From Glaciimonas sp. PCH181 (GTDB lineage: Bacteria; Pseudomonadota; Gammaproteobacteria; Burkholderiales; Burkholderiaceae_D), in NCBI RefSeq assembly GCF_003056055.1, contig NZ_PYFP01000001.1:2604001-2668000 (forward strand): DNA of 64,000 nt, in the 5' to 3' direction. Under the pieces are notes generated by a model. That model was not told the origin of the DNA. It saw only the letters and a list, made by a program, of their open reading frames with translations, and did no database searches. The position numbers and the translations under genes are program-made. Of this stretch, positions 16,775-26,081 are shown in pieces (the stretch's first letter is position 1; each line of letters opens with the position of its first letter).

Positions 16775-17899
16775 TCACTGAACCCGACCGATTTCGGCTT
16801 GGTACAACTGCCGCAGATCGCCCTTGTAGCGGCCGAAATACTGCTCGCGCACAGACTCCGTCAGATCGTTCAGTTTTTTTAATTCAGATTCGTCGAGCTG
16901 GTTGATAGCTAGGCCATGTTGCGCAAGTGCTACGAGTGCCGCGCGTGCTTCATAGCGCACTACCTGGCGTTGAAAGTGCCCCGCTTCGATCGCGGCCGTT
17001 TGCAGAACGCGCTGCTGCGCAGTGCTCAAGCTCTTCCAAAATGCCGCATTCGCTACCAGTACCAAAGGGCTATACGAATGGTTGGTCAGGCTCAGTGACG
17101 ACTGCACTTCGTACAGGCGGCCGGCCAGGATCTGGGAGGTGAAATTATCTTGCGCATCGACGCGCCGCGATTTCAGCGCTTCATATAGTTCATTGAACGG
17201 CAACGGCACGGGGTTGGTGCCCATGACGCGCGCCGTGTCGACAAAAACAGGTTCGCCAATGACACGGAAGTTCAGCCCGTGCAGATCCTCGGCACGGCGT
17301 ATTGGCCCGCTCGAGGTCGTGATCTGGCGAAAACCGTTTTCCCACCATGCCAGCCCGACAAGGCCGGTCGGCGCCATGCGCGCCAGCAAAGCGTTACCAA
17401 AAGCGCCATCGAGCAAGGCATCGGCCTGTTGCTCGTCGCGCACCAAGAATGGCAAGTCGAGCAGTTCGAATTCTTTCGCGACCACCGACAGGCCAGTGCT
17501 GGCTACCAGCATCAGCGCCGGCGCACCCGTTTTGCCTGCCTGCAGCGCGGCGATCTGTTTTGCCGGTGTACCGGGCAAGGCGCCGGCACGTAGGTTCACG
17601 TGCAGGTTGCCCGCACTCCCTGCATCCACCAGTTGCGCGAATTTTCGCATGCCTTGGCGCACCGGGTGGTCCTCTGCGAGGTAGCCGCGGTAGTCGGCGA
17701 TGTCGAGCTGGCGCACCGGCGACTGCGCTGCGGCCGTGGTGCCGGTTCCCATCACGACAACTCCAAGCAGCGGGAGAACGAGGCGAGCCAACGGCTCGAT
17801 AAACGTGCGGCACGACACATGACGGGCCATGTCGGCAGCGCACTTGAAGATTGTCTCCAGCATTGATCTATTCTTTATATGGTGTTTGGAGATTGTCAT
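16775..17899 (-). CDS. TRAP transporter solute-binding protein, DctP family
   Basis: A 374-residue periplasmic substrate-binding protein. An N-terminal hydrophobic stretch (RLVLPLLGVVVMGTGTTAAAQ) ends in a plausible signal peptidase site. LHVNLRAGALPGTPAKQIAAL, WWENGFRQITTSSGPIRRAEDL, GLNFRVIGEPVFVD and PLPFNELYEALKSRRVDAQDN are DctP signatures; the Arg of FRV is the usual carboxylate clamp. The start is uncertain: ATG 17899, 17863 or 17830 all precede the signal. No DctQ or DctM membrane subunits are encoded in the window, so it either uses transporter subunits encoded elsewhere or acts as a stand-alone binding protein. Confidence 0.87.
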   Translation of the reverse strand: MTISKHHIKNRSMLETIFKCAADMARHVSCRTFIEPLARLVLPLLGVVVMGTGTTAAAQSPVRQLDIADYRGYLAEDHPVRQGMRKFAQLVDAGSAGNLHVNLRAGALPGTPAKQIAALQAGKTGAPALMLVASTGLSVVAKEFELLDLPFLVRDEQQADALLDGAFGNALLARMAPTGLVGLAWWENGFRQITTSSGPIRRAEDLHGLNFRVIGEPVFVDTARVMGTNPVPLPFNELYEALKSRRVDAQDNFTSQILAGRLYEVQSSLSLTNHSYSPLVLVANAAFWKSLSTAQQRVLQTAAIEAGHFQRQVVRYEARAALVALAQHGLAINQLDESELKKLNDLTESVREQYFGRYKGDLRQLYQAEIGRVQ

Positions 17900-18017
17900 A
17901 TCTGTCCATCATGCATTCAATGCCAAGTATAAATGTCTGCTATGTGATAAACGCATAGGTTAGGGGCCGGAACGCAAAAGCGTCGTGTCTTAATACCCGG
18001 CCACGCTATCCCAGCAC

Positions 18018-19532
18018 TCAGCCGATCGACATCGCAGCGTTCAATGCCGACACGTCGGTCTCCGCTTCCAGATTCAGGATGCGCACCATGAGAGCGATCG
18101 CTTGCGCGCGCTTCATGCCGGCCGCATCCGTGCACTCAAGCACCTTCTTCTTGTATTCGTCCGGCGACATCGGATTCTTCGGATCGCCTTTTGCAAACTT
18201 CACCAATTTGGTATAGGTCTTGCCACTTTTCGTCTTGAGCTCGAGGCGCACGAATCCGGGTCCGCCGTCCGGACGCGTCAGGCTTTTGTCTTCGACAGTA
18301 ACCATGCGCCTGGCAAGTGCGCGCAGATCGGCCCGCTGCAATGCTGCCTCGGAAAAATGACGCAGGCCGACTTCCCGGTCCTGGATCGCCACCGCCACCA
18401 TCCATGGATTGCTGAATTGGGCTTCGACGATGGTCTTCGGATTCTGCTTCTTTTCCAGCGGTGCACCCAGCAGCATGATCTCGGCCGGCGGGCTGTAGAT
18501 GATCACACCCTCCACATCGGAGGCCTTAATATCGTTGGTCTTGACGATGTCGAGGATGCCATCGATGGCAACATGCCCTCCCCTGCAGCATGGATAGGGC
18601 TTCGGCGCGATGTCGATGCCCGCGAAGCGGGTACCGAGCCCTCCCAGCAATGCTTCCTCGGAGTATTTGCCACCGTGGTATTGCTTGAACAAGCCCTTGA
18701 CGCCCTGCAGGACATGATCGGAACCGAACACGCCATGCTTGGCCAGGCGCGCCGACATCACGCCGCCGTAGGCAGCAAAGCCGGCGCCGAGACGCTTGGC
18801 AAGGGTGCCGTCGATGCTGGCCTGGGCGTTGCCAGAGAGTTGATGGTAAGCCAGTCCGACCGCGGCCACCAGCTGCTCGCGCGTCAGTCCCATCAGGCGG
18901 CCAGCGACCAGCGCGGCGGCCAGGAAGCCGTACATCGGGGTCGGATCCCAGCCGACGATGAATGGCGATACACCGGGCGAACCGGCACGAGACAGACGGC
19001 AGGCCGCATCGGTACCGATGGCGACAGCGGCAATGAGTTCCTTGCCACTGACGTGGCCCATGAAATCCGACACCGCTAATGCGACGGGGACGGTGACGCA
19101 GGAGGCATGCATCAGGGAGGGCTCGTAGGTGTCATCGAACTCAAGGGCAGCGGCCATCGAGGCATTCAGGCGTGCCGCCTTCTCCGCCGGCATCCGGATG
19201 TTCGTGCCGAGGATCAGGCTTTCGGCGGTTCCACCGGTTTCGCGGCTCCAGGCATACACTTGTTTGATGCCATCGGCGCGGAGCGCCGGCAGCGCGACCG
19301 CTACCGTATCCAGGATTTGGGTCTTGGTGACGGCCACGACATCCGCCGGCAGAGCCTCGTAGCGCGTGTTCAGGCAATAATCCACCAGCGTATAAATGGC
19401 ATCGGGAACTTGCACACTCCCAGCGCCCGGCATGGCGGCGCCGTCGTTGAGGAAGGCCCAAGCTGGCGTGACTGCCCAGCTTGACGCCATCAGTGCCGAC
19501 ATCTGTACAAATTTTCTACGACTCGTTTCCAT
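18018..19532 (-). CDS. Tat-exported MmgE/PrpD family protein
   Basis: A 504-residue protein with a twin-arginine signal, TSRRKFVQMSALM, ending AWA near residue 26, then a full MmgE/PrpD domain: ETGGTAESLILGT, ARLNASMAAALEFDDTYE, HASCVTVPVALAVSD, AYHQLSGNAQA and KPYPCCRGGH. Known members (2-methylcitrate dehydratase, cis-aconitate decarboxylase) are cytoplasmic, so export is unusual. AAGGAG lies just before ATG 19532, which removes 34 non-family residues from the open frame. It is 40 bases downstream of a 61-residue membrane protein gene. A dehydratase or isomerase-like reaction in the periplasm is inference. Confidence 0.78.
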   Translation of the reverse strand: METSRRKFVQMSALMASSWAVTPAWAFLNDGAAMPGAGSVQVPDAIYTLVDYCLNTRYEALPADVVAVTKTQILDTVAVALPALRADGIKQVYAWSRETGGTAESLILGTNIRMPAEKAARLNASMAAALEFDDTYEPSLMHASCVTVPVALAVSDFMGHVSGKELIAAVAIGTDAACRLSRAGSPGVSPFIVGWDPTPMYGFLAAALVAGRLMGLTREQLVAAVGLAYHQLSGNAQASIDGTLAKRLGAGFAAYGGVMSARLAKHGVFGSDHVLQGVKGLFKQYHGGKYSEEALLGGLGTRFAGIDIAPKPYPCCRGGHVAIDGILDIVKTNDIKASDVEGVIIYSPPAEIMLLGAPLEKKQNPKTIVEAQFSNPWMVAVAIQDREVGLRHFSEAALQRADLRALARRMVTVEDKSLTRPDGGPGFVRLELKTKSGKTYTKLVKFAKGDPKNPMSPDEYKKKVLECTDAAGMKRAQAIALMVRILNLEAETDVSALNAAMSIG

Positions 19533-19572
19533 GATTGTCTCCTTGTTGTTGTACTTGCAAGCGGTCCAGAGA

Positions 19573-19758
19573 TCAGACCGTGCGTTTCCGATCGCGGATA
19601 AGCATGTAGATGAGCCCACCCCATGAGCCGGCAAAGGAGATTAGGTCATAGTTGCGAATCGGCCGGAAATCCGTGTAGAACAGACCCGTCGAGCCGATAT
19701 AGGCGCCGGCCGTCAGGCACAGACACACTACTACGGCAATCCATTTATTTTTATCCAT
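19573..19758 (-). CDS. Small two-helix membrane protein (61 residues)
   Basis: A 61-residue protein with hydrophobic segments at about 6-26 (WIAVVVCLCLTAGAYIGSTG) and 38-54 (LISFAGSWGGLIYMLI), with a basic tail RDRKRTV. Its ATG overlaps the stop of the upstream DoxX-like gene by one base, so the two are translationally coupled. I do not recognise a family. Coupling suggests it is a partner of the DoxX-like protein at 19758 or of the exported PrpD-family protein just downstream. Confidence 0.65.
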   Translation of the reverse strand: MDKNKWIAVVVCLCLTAGAYIGSTGLFYTDFRPIRNYDLISFAGSWGGLIYMLIRDRKRTV

Positions 19759-20264
19759 CAGTTCACCTCGCTATTAAATTTAGTACCGCGCACGTTGTCT
19801 TTACAGCTGATGCGACTGCCAATCCCGGGCCGGTAAGCAAGTGCGCCATCCCACAACCACAGCGGCTCAAGTTTCGGACGGGTCGCGGCGTAGATCCATC
19901 CGCTGTAGGCCAGCAGCAGCACGCCATTCATGAACAATTCCTGAGGTCCCGTGAACAATTGGCGCGGGGTGGCCACGATGAAGGTGTTGAGCCAGAATAT
20001 ATTTACGGTGGCCGGGAATTCCAAGATCAATCCCACCACCGTGAAGCGGTTAAAGAAAATCATGGCGCCGGTGACGATCTCCAAGTACTTGATCATCTGG
20101 TACAGATAGATGTTGGCATTTGCTTGCACCCACTCTCCACCAACTCCGGGAATCTCGGGGACATACCCGGACACTGCATAACGCAGACCGGAAAACAGCA
20201 GGTGAGCTCCAAAGTACAGGCGCAGCCAGTGAATAATGTAATACCAGGGTGATTTTGTTGACAT
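19758..20264 (-). CDS. DoxX-like integral membrane protein (second copy)
   Basis: A 168-residue membrane protein with about four hydrophobic segments, the first from YYIIHWLRLYFGAHLLFSGL. The layout (early helix with small-to-aromatic pattern, then KYLEIVTGAMIFFNRFTVVG) follows the DoxX-like family and resembles the first copy at 15480, though direct identity looks low. It starts 69 bases after the porin stop and overlaps the next gene by one base. No catalytic residues can be assigned. A quinone-linked or scaffolding role is inference. Confidence 0.6.
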   Translation of the reverse strand: MSTKSPWYYIIHWLRLYFGAHLLFSGLRYAVSGYVPEIPGVGGEWVQANANIYLYQMIKYLEIVTGAMIFFNRFTVVGLILEFPATVNIFWLNTFIVATPRQLFTGPQELFMNGVLLLAYSGWIYAATRPKLEPLWLWDGALAYRPGIGSRISCKDNVRGTKFNSEVN

Positions 20265-20333
20265 GTTAAATCCTAAGTTAGAACTTCAATCCGGGTGTGG
20301 AACACCCGGTGCCGCGTTTGCAGACAAGGAGAA

Positions 20334-21473
20334 TCAGAAGCGCCAGGTCACGCCTGTCGTCACGGCGGTGACCGGCTTACCTGCGTCGGGCTGGGGACTC
20401 ACGAACACCGGGTAGCGTGCTGCATTGCCTTGCGTCAGGCGGGTCACGGCGGCCATCAGCATTAACCTAGGGTTGACTTCGTAGGTGTAGGCCATGCCGT
20501 AGTTCGTTGCATCGCTGTCGACCATACCGCTCGCATACCGGCCATAGGTAATGCGCACGGCACCGCGCTGGGAGACCGGAATCACCAGACCAAACAGCTT
20601 GACGGTCTCTGCGTTGCCATTGAGAACGCGGCCGCCAGCGCCACGCGTCGGATCGGTTGACTCGCGCCGGATGTAGCTGAAATACGGTTGGATGGGACCA
20701 GCCTGATATTTTGCGCCGATCGCGATCTCGGAGTTAGAATCGGTAGCCAGGATGGCACCAGCACCGGGCGTGCTGCCAGCTTTCACATACAGAACGCCAA
20801 CCTGCAGGGGACCTGCTACATAGTCCAACCCCGCTTCCAGTAAACTTGGTTGTGTGGCCACGCCTTCGTTCAAACTATACGACAGGTTGGCCTGCACGCC
20901 GACGAGACGCGGGGAGATATAGCCAATCGTGTTTTCCGTGCGCGCGGTCGGATTGATCATGAAGCCCGTCGAGGTCCCGTTTCCGGAGGCTTTTCCAGGC
21001 GCTGGATTGCCTAGGGTCGTAAGCACGCCCCAGGCATCCATAGCTGGCAGTAGCATCGGATCGTAAGTCGGGAAGAAATTGTATGAGGGACCTTCCTGTC
21101 TGCCAAAGCGAACGGCTCCCAGTTCGTTGTTCTTTAGCTCGATATAAGCTTGCCGGCTGAACAGGCGGTTTGAGTTGCCATTGGTGGAACTCAAGGTGCC
21201 CGTGTCCAGGTTGACGCCGCTCTCGAGCCGGGCATTGACCATCCATCCCAGCCCCAGGTCTTCGCTACCAAGAAAGCCGATGCGCGAACCCGAGCCACCG
21301 GAGTGCATGGCGGTCTTCGACACGCCCGAGGTCTTGTACTGGGCGAGCGAAATATCGGCGACGCCATAGATTTTCAGGCTAGCGGCTTGGGCTTCCGGGG
21401 CGCTTGTCGCGATCTGAGCGAACGAAACGGTCGACGCGCACAACGCGGTCATACCAACTACAAACTTCTTCAT
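20334..21473 (-). CDS. Outer membrane porin, Burkholderiales general-porin type
   Basis: A 379-residue trimeric porin homologue. Signal peptide MKKFVVGMTALCASTVSFAQ, then SLKIYGVADISLAQY, SRIGFLGSEDLGLGWMVNARL and RLFSRQAYIELKNNELGAVR, the N-terminal strands of the Gram-negative porin family. It ends VTTGVTWRF with the terminal Phe needed for Bam assembly. GGAGA precedes ATG 21473, so the 79 upstream codons of the open frame are excluded. It heads the envelope gene run, and its long upstream region carries the TTCTAGAA palindrome at 21815. It probably admits the island substrate through the outer membrane. Confidence 0.9.
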   Translation of the reverse strand: MKKFVVGMTALCASTVSFAQIATSAPEAQAASLKIYGVADISLAQYKTSGVSKTAMHSGGSGSRIGFLGSEDLGLGWMVNARLESGVNLDTGTLSSTNGNSNRLFSRQAYIELKNNELGAVRFGRQEGPSYNFFPTYDPMLLPAMDAWGVLTTLGNPAPGKASGNGTSTGFMINPTARTENTIGYISPRLVGVQANLSYSLNEGVATQPSLLEAGLDYVAGPLQVGVLYVKAGSTPGAGAILATDSNSEIAIGAKYQAGPIQPYFSYIRRESTDPTRGAGGRVLNGNAETVKLFGLVIPVSQRGAVRITYGRYASGMVDSDATNYGMAYTYEVNPRLMLMAAVTRLTQGNAARYPVFVSPQPDAGKPVTAVTTGVTWRF

Positions 21474-22056
21474 GGTGTCTCCATTATTATTGTATGCAAG
21501 GCCGACAAAGGCCCTCCTGCCAAACCCCAGACAGATGTTGCAAGCGTCACCTGATTGAAATCTGGTACTGCTCGACTGTCGCGGCCTATCTGACGTAGGC
21601 TCGATGTGCGACCAATTATTGAAGCGAAAAGCGGTGATGCTGATGAAGATGTTTGCCGCGCGCCCATGCGTGCCGGGGTGAGCATGGAGTCGGAAACACG
21701 CGCAGCACACACCGGATTGGGCTGGCTGGTCGTCTCCCGGTGCGGCGAATTGGCGCTTGGGGCATGAGATGGTCTCCTTTAATTATTTACCAGATTAATG
21801 CTCTGGAAGTTATATTCTAGAATTCTCCACATTTACGCAGAATTTTGCAACTAGAAACTATGCATGGCTGATATACGATTTTTGCATCGGTCGGTCGCGT
21901 GTCGAATGTGCCCGGGTGCCAAGTCGAAAGTCGTTGCGTTGCGGGTAACGATGCATGAAACACCTGTCTGAGGGATCGCGGGTGGGCGCCCGTACTGGAA
22001 CGTGTGAACGTTCGCGGCAGTGACGCCACTTATCTACGGTTCGGGGGAAAGCAGCT
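21474..22056. other. Porin upstream region; no gene recognised
   Basis: About 580 bases between the aldolase stop and the porin start, on a same-strand boundary. It holds the TATATTCTAGAAT motif at 21811-21823 and presumably the porin promoter. I find no coding sequence; the open frames at 21470-21712 and 21817-22029 have no recognisable domain. Confidence 0.45.
21801..21823 (-). promoter_or_regulatory. Island regulatory motif upstream of the porin
   Basis: CTCTGGAAGTTATATTCTAG, then AAT, contains the palindrome ATTCTAGAAT at 21814-21823. The same core with the same TATA-side extension occurs at 8382 and 29654, and a degenerate copy preceded by CTCTGGAA lies at 7308. It is about 340 bases before the porin ATG. 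A minus-strand TAGAAT within it could be a -10 box, but the matching -35 is weak. Confidence 0.45.
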
Positions 22057-23091
22057 TCATGCTGCAGCCATCGCGCGCAGTTTCAGCATATCCAGGGCAA
22101 CGTCGACGATCATGTCTTCCTGGCCGCCGACCATGCGGCGCTTGCCCAGTTCGACAAGGATGTCAAACGCTGGCAAACCATACTTGCTGGCGGCGGCTTC
22201 GGCGTGACGCAAGAAGCTCGAATACACGCCGGCATAGCCTAGGGCCAGGGTCTCGCGGTCGACTCGCACCGGGCGCTCCTGCATTGGACGCACCAGGTCC
22301 TCAGCCGCGTCGATCAGCTTTTTCACATCGCAGCCATGTTTCAAACCCATGCGGTCAGCCGCGGCAATGAACACCTCGAGCGGCGCATTGCCTGCGCCGG
22401 CGCCCATGCCGGTCAGGCTGGCGTCGACGCGGTCGCAGCCGTGTTCCAGCGCCACCAGCGAATTTGCTACGCCCAGGCTCAGATTATGGTGTGCATGCAT
22501 GCCGGTCTGGGTCTCCGGCTTCAATACCTCCTTGAAGGCCTTGAAGCGTTCGGCGATATCGTACATGTTCATCGCCCCGCCTGAGTCGACCACATACACG
22601 CATTGCGCACCGTAGCTTTCCATCAGTCTGGCCTGCTGCGCCAGGCCTGCCGGCGTATTCATGTGGCTCATCATCAGGAAACCCACCGTGTCCATGCCTA
22701 GTTCGCGCGCATACTCAATGTGCTGGCGAGAGACATCCGCTTCGGTGCAGTGAGTCGCCACTCGCACGATGCGGGCGCCGGCGTCATAGGCGTTTTTTAA
22801 ATCGTGGATGGTACCGATGCCCGGCAACAACAAGGTTGCAACCTTGGCATGGGTGACACTGCCGGCCACCGCCTCGATCCACTCGAGGTCGGTGTGCGCG
22901 CCGAAGCCATAGTTGAAGCTCGAACCGCGCAGCCCGTCGCCGTGCGCTACTTCGATCGAATCGACCTTAGCCGCATCGAGTGCCCGGGCGATGCTCACCA
23001 CCTGCTCCAGCGAGTATTGATGGCGCACCGCGTGCATTCCGTCACGCAGGGTGACGTCCGAGACGTAAATCTGTTTATTATGGTCAAACAT
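22057..23091 (-). CDS. mhpE: 4-hydroxy-2-oxovalerate aldolase
   Basis: Class II aldolase (DmpG/BphI/MhpE/HsaF) splitting 4-hydroxy-2-oxovalerate into pyruvate and acetaldehyde; it channels acetaldehyde to its partner dehydrogenase. The 344 residues show [60 protein letters not shown] (metal-binding His pair) and [21 protein letters not shown] choose ATG 23091, preceded at 6 bases by GGAG, over ATG 23103. It is last of the seven-gene operon, 18 bases after its partner. Confidence 0.95.
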   Translation of the reverse strand: MFDHNKQIYVSDVTLRDGMHAVRHQYSLEQVVSIARALDAAKVDSIEVAHGDGLRGSSFNYGFGAHTDLEWIEAVAGSVTHAKVATLLLPGIGTIHDLKNAYDAGARIVRVATHCTEADVSRQHIEYARELGMDTVGFLMMSHMNTPAGLAQQARLMESYGAQCVYVVDSGGAMNMYDIAERFKAFKEVLKPETQTGMHAHHNLSLGVANSLVALEHGCDRVDASLTGMGAGAGNAPLEVFIAAADRMGLKHGCDVKKLIDAAEDLVRPMQERPVRVDRETLALGYAGVYSSFLRHAEAAASKYGLPAFDILVELGKRRMVGGQEDMIVDVALDMLKLRAMAAA

Positions 23092-23109
23092 GGTTTTCTC
23101 CATTGAACG

Positions 23110-24069
23110 TTATGCCGCCCGCGGGGCGGTGCTCATGCCGGATGCAATGCGCTCGGCGGTCGCGAGCGCAGCGCTGGTCATGATGTCTAGATTGCCAGCG
23201 TAAGCAGGCAGATAGTGCGCGGCGCCTTCGACCTCAAGGAAGATCGACACCTTCAGGCCGGCCTGGCGGCCGATGCCCGGCACGTTTGGCGCGTTCTCGG
23301 GCCCGAAGCGCTCGAACTGTACTTCCTGCTTCAGGCGATAGCCCGGTACATAGGCGGCCACTGCGGCCGCCATGGCGCACACCGAGGCGCGGATCGCTTC
23401 CTGATCTGCATCCAGCGCGGCCAGACAATAGATGGTGTCGCGCATGATCAGCGGTGGCTCAGCTGGGTTCAGTACGATAATCGCCTTGCCGTGTTGCGCA
23501 CCGCCGACTTCCACGATCGCCCGCGACGTGGTTTCCGTGAACTCGTCGATGTTGGCTCGGGTGCCGGGACCGGCCGACTTACTGGCAATCGACGCTACGA
23601 TCTCGGCGTAGTACACCTGGGCCACACGCGCGACTGCGGCAACCATCGGGATGGTTGCCTGGCCGCCGCAGGTGACCATGTTGACGTTCGGTGCGTCAAC
23701 ATGTTTGTCGCCGTTGACCACCGGGATGCAATATGGTCCGATGGCGGCCGGGGTCAGGTCGATCATGCGCAGCGAAGGACGCAGGCCGCGCAGGAAGGCG
23801 TCGTTTCGGACATGGGCGCCGGCCGAGGTGGCGTCGAATACGATGTCGATCTCGTCGAACATTGGCAGCCGGGCCAGGCCCTCCACGCCTTCGTGGGTGA
23901 CGGCCACTCCCATGCGTTCGGCTCGCGCCAGGCCGTCGGAAGCCGCATCGATGCCGACCATGGCGCCCATCTCGACGTGCTTGCCGTTTCGAAGAATCTT
24001 GATCATTAGGTCGGTGCCGATATTTCCCGGACCGATGATGGCAACCCGTTTTTTCGTCTGTTGAGTCAT
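23110..24069 (-). CDS. mhpF: Acetaldehyde dehydrogenase (acylating)
   Basis: Converts acetaldehyde, NAD+ and CoA to acetyl-CoA (DmpF/BphJ/MhpF type). The 319-residue protein has Rossmann motif [14 protein letters not shown], catalytic Cys in [12 protein letters not shown], then [15 protein letters not shown] and [21 protein letters not shown] precedes ATG 24069; the 25 extra upstream codons of the open frame are excluded. It lies between the hydratase (13-base gap) and aldolase (18-base gap) genes, the conserved lower-pathway order. Aldolase and dehydrogenase normally form a channelling complex. Confidence 0.95.
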   Translation of the reverse strand: MTQQTKKRVAIIGPGNIGTDLMIKILRNGKHVEMGAMVGIDAASDGLARAERMGVAVTHEGVEGLARLPMFDEIDIVFDATSAGAHVRNDAFLRGLRPSLRMIDLTPAAIGPYCIPVVNGDKHVDAPNVNMVTCGGQATIPMVAAVARVAQVYYAEIVASIASKSAGPGTRANIDEFTETTSRAIVEVGGAQHGKAIIVLNPAEPPLIMRDTIYCLAALDADQEAIRASVCAMAAAVAAYVPGYRLKQEVQFERFGPENAPNVPGIGRQAGLKVSIFLEVEGAAHYLPAYAGNLDIMTSAALATAERIASGMSTAPRAA

Positions 24070-24082
24070 GCTGAAATCCTTG

Positions 24083-24883
24083 TTAGTTTCCGAAAACTGC
24101 GCGCAGCTCGCCCAGGCCTTCGATGTGCGTGACGAACTGGTCACCAGCGGCTACCGTGACCATAGGACCCAGGGCCCCGGTCAATAATATGTCGCCGGCG
24201 CGCAGGGGCGTACCGACGCGCACCATCATGTCGGCCAGCCAGACCGCCGCATTGAGCGGATTGGCAAGACAAGCCGCGCCGCTGCCAGCGGAAACCTGTT
24301 CGCCGCGCCGTTCCATCGTCATCGCGCAGTTGCCTAGATCCAGGCGGCCTAGTTTGACGGGCCGTGAGCCCAGCACGAACACGCCGGAGGACGCATTGTC
24401 GGCCACCGTGTCGAGCAGCTTGATGCTCCAGTTTTCGATGCGGCTTCCCACCACCTCGATCGCTGGCAGCGCATAGGCGGTGGCCGAAATGAGGTCTGCG
24501 AAGGTATGACGCTCAAACGTAAGGTCGCGCTCCAGCACCAGCGCGATTTCGGCTTCCACTTTCGGCTGCAGGGTACGCAAGAGTGGAATTTCTTCACCGT
24601 CGCCAAAGGCCATGTCGGCAAACAGCATACCGAAGTCGGGCGAGTCGACGCCCAACTGGTTCTGCACGGCGACCGAGGTCAGGCCGATCTTACGCCCGAC
24701 CACGCGCCCCCCCGTTTCGATGCGGCGCCGCACATTATGTTGCTGGACTGCGTAGGCGCAAGCGACCGGGTCGTCACCGCCGGCCGCGGCCAGGATGCGT
24801 TCGCGCAGGGGCGCGCACGGGGCGCGCCCCGCCTCTGCCGCCCAGAGCAAGTCGGCAATGTCACTGATCTGTTGTTGGTTCAT
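24083..24883 (-). CDS. mhpD: 2-hydroxypenta-2,4-dienoate hydratase
   Basis: Hydrates 2-hydroxypenta-2,4-dienoate (or a homologue) to 4-hydroxy-2-oxovalerate in meta-cleavage lower pathways. The 266-residue protein is FAH-fold: [19 protein letters not shown], then [26 protein letters not shown] (metal-binding Glu pair), [10 protein letters not shown] and [15 protein letters not shown]. It directly precedes the acylating dehydrogenase gene. Its substrate would come from the hydrolase at 7369. A decarboxylase-type FAH homologue is the alternative, but the neighbours favour the hydratase. Confidence 0.9.
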   Translation of the reverse strand: MNQQQISDIADLLWAAEAGRAPCAPLRERILAAAGGDDPVACAYAVQQHNVRRRIETGGRVVGRKIGLTSVAVQNQLGVDSPDFGMLFADMAFGDGEEIPLLRTLQPKVEAEIALVLERDLTFERHTFADLISATAYALPAIEVVGSRIENWSIKLLDTVADNASSGVFVLGSRPVKLGRLDLGNCAMTMERRGEQVSAGSGAACLANPLNAAVWLADMMVRVGTPLRAGDILLTGALGPMVTVAAGDQFVTHIEGLGELRAVFGN

Positions 24884-24928
24884 GGTGTGCTCTTTAAAAG
24901 TAAGGAATGAATTGGCGCGCTGGCGTCG

Positions 24929-26065
24929 TCAACCCAGCTTGAACTCGGCGCGGATCGCGGCGCTGTGTTCGCCCAGGACTGGCGCCGCGCGGGTGGTCGG
25001 CCCGCGTGCGCCATCGATGGTCACCGGCCGGTGGATGCCGACCATCTTTCCGTGCTCAGGGTGCACAACCTCGTAGAAGGTCCCGGCCTGCTTGACCTGC
25101 GGGTCTTCCATCACCTCGGGCACGGTATAAACGGGGGCGGCTGGCACATCGTGCTGGGCCAGCCGCTCACACCATTCATCGCGTGTACCGGTACGGAAGA
25201 TCTGGGCCGCTACCTCGTTCAGCAGCGAATAGTTGCTGGTGCGGAGTCCTGGGGTCAGGAAGCGTTCGTCGATCAGCAGGTCCGGGCGTTCGATCACCGC
25301 CACAAAAGCCTGCCAGAACTTCTCGACTGAGGACAGGTGCACTGTGACAAGCCTCCCGTCCGCACAGGGAAATGCGTACGATTGCGAGATCGCCACCCGG
25401 GTGTGCGGCATCGGGCAGATGCCGAGCCGGGTATACTGCGCGAAGCCCTCCGGCGAGAAGGCGATTGAGGCCTCAAGCATGTTGACCTCGACGCGTGCGC
25501 CCTCTCCGGTGCAACCGCGCCGCATCAGCGCGCCCAGGATGCCGTAGCTGGCATACATGCCGGTGACGTTATCGGAAATCGTCGGGCCGGTCATTGCCGG
25601 CTGCTCCGGATCGAGCATCAGGCTGTCCAGGCCGCTTAGGCCAAGGGCCACCGCGTCGTAGCAGGGGCGATCGCGGTATGGGCCTTCGGTACCGAAGCCG
25701 GTGATCGAGCACCAGACCAAGCCCGGATTGATTTCTTTCAACGCCGCTTCGGTCAGCCCTAGGCGCGCCATCACGCCGGGGCGATAATTTTCCAGCAGGA
25801 CGTCGGCACGGGCCAGCAGAGTCAGGAGATCGGCCTTCCCTGAATCGGATTGCAGATCAAGCTGGATGCTTTCCTTGTTGCGGTTGTAGGACGAGAAGTG
25901 CGGGCTGTACAACTTGCCCGCATGGCGGCGAAACGGGTCACCCCCGCTCGGGTGCTCGACCTTGATGACGCGGGCGCCGAGATCGGCGAGCATCATGCCG
26001 GCAAGCGGCGCGGTCAGGACAGTACCGAGTTCGATGACTAAGATGGAATCAAGTGCGTTGTTCAT
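24929..26065 (-). CDS. CaiB/BaiF family CoA transferase
   Basis: Class III CoA transferase of 378 residues that would move CoA between acids in the cytoplasm. Seen: LGTVLTAPLAGMMLADLGAR, VIKVEHPSGGDPFR, ENYRPGVMARLGL, SITGFGTEGPYRDRPCYDAV, TISDNVTGMYASYGILGAL (candidate catalytic Asp) and DVPAAPVYTVPEVMEDPQV. GGAG precedes ATG 26065. It is 16 bases downstream of the acyl-CoA dehydrogenase gene. It could activate the carboxylic side product released by the hydrolase so the dehydrogenase can act on it; no ligase or thiolase is in the window. Donor and acceptor are unknown. Confidence 0.87.
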   Translation of the reverse strand: MNNALDSILVIELGTVLTAPLAGMMLADLGARVIKVEHPSGGDPFRRHAGKLYSPHFSSYNRNKESIQLDLQSDSGKADLLTLLARADVLLENYRPGVMARLGLTEAALKEINPGLVWCSITGFGTEGPYRDRPCYDAVALGLSGLDSLMLDPEQPAMTGPTISDNVTGMYASYGILGALMRRGCTGEGARVEVNMLEASIAFSPEGFAQYTRLGICPMPHTRVAISQSYAFPCADGRLVTVHLSSVEKFWQAFVAVIERPDLLIDERFLTPGLRTSNYSLLNEVAAQIFRTGTRDEWCERLAQHDVPAAPVYTVPEVMEDPQVKQAGTFYEVVHPEHGKMVGIHRPVTIDGARGPTTRAAPVLGEHSAAIRAEFKLG

Positions 26066-26081
26066 GTTTGGCTCCGGTTCA

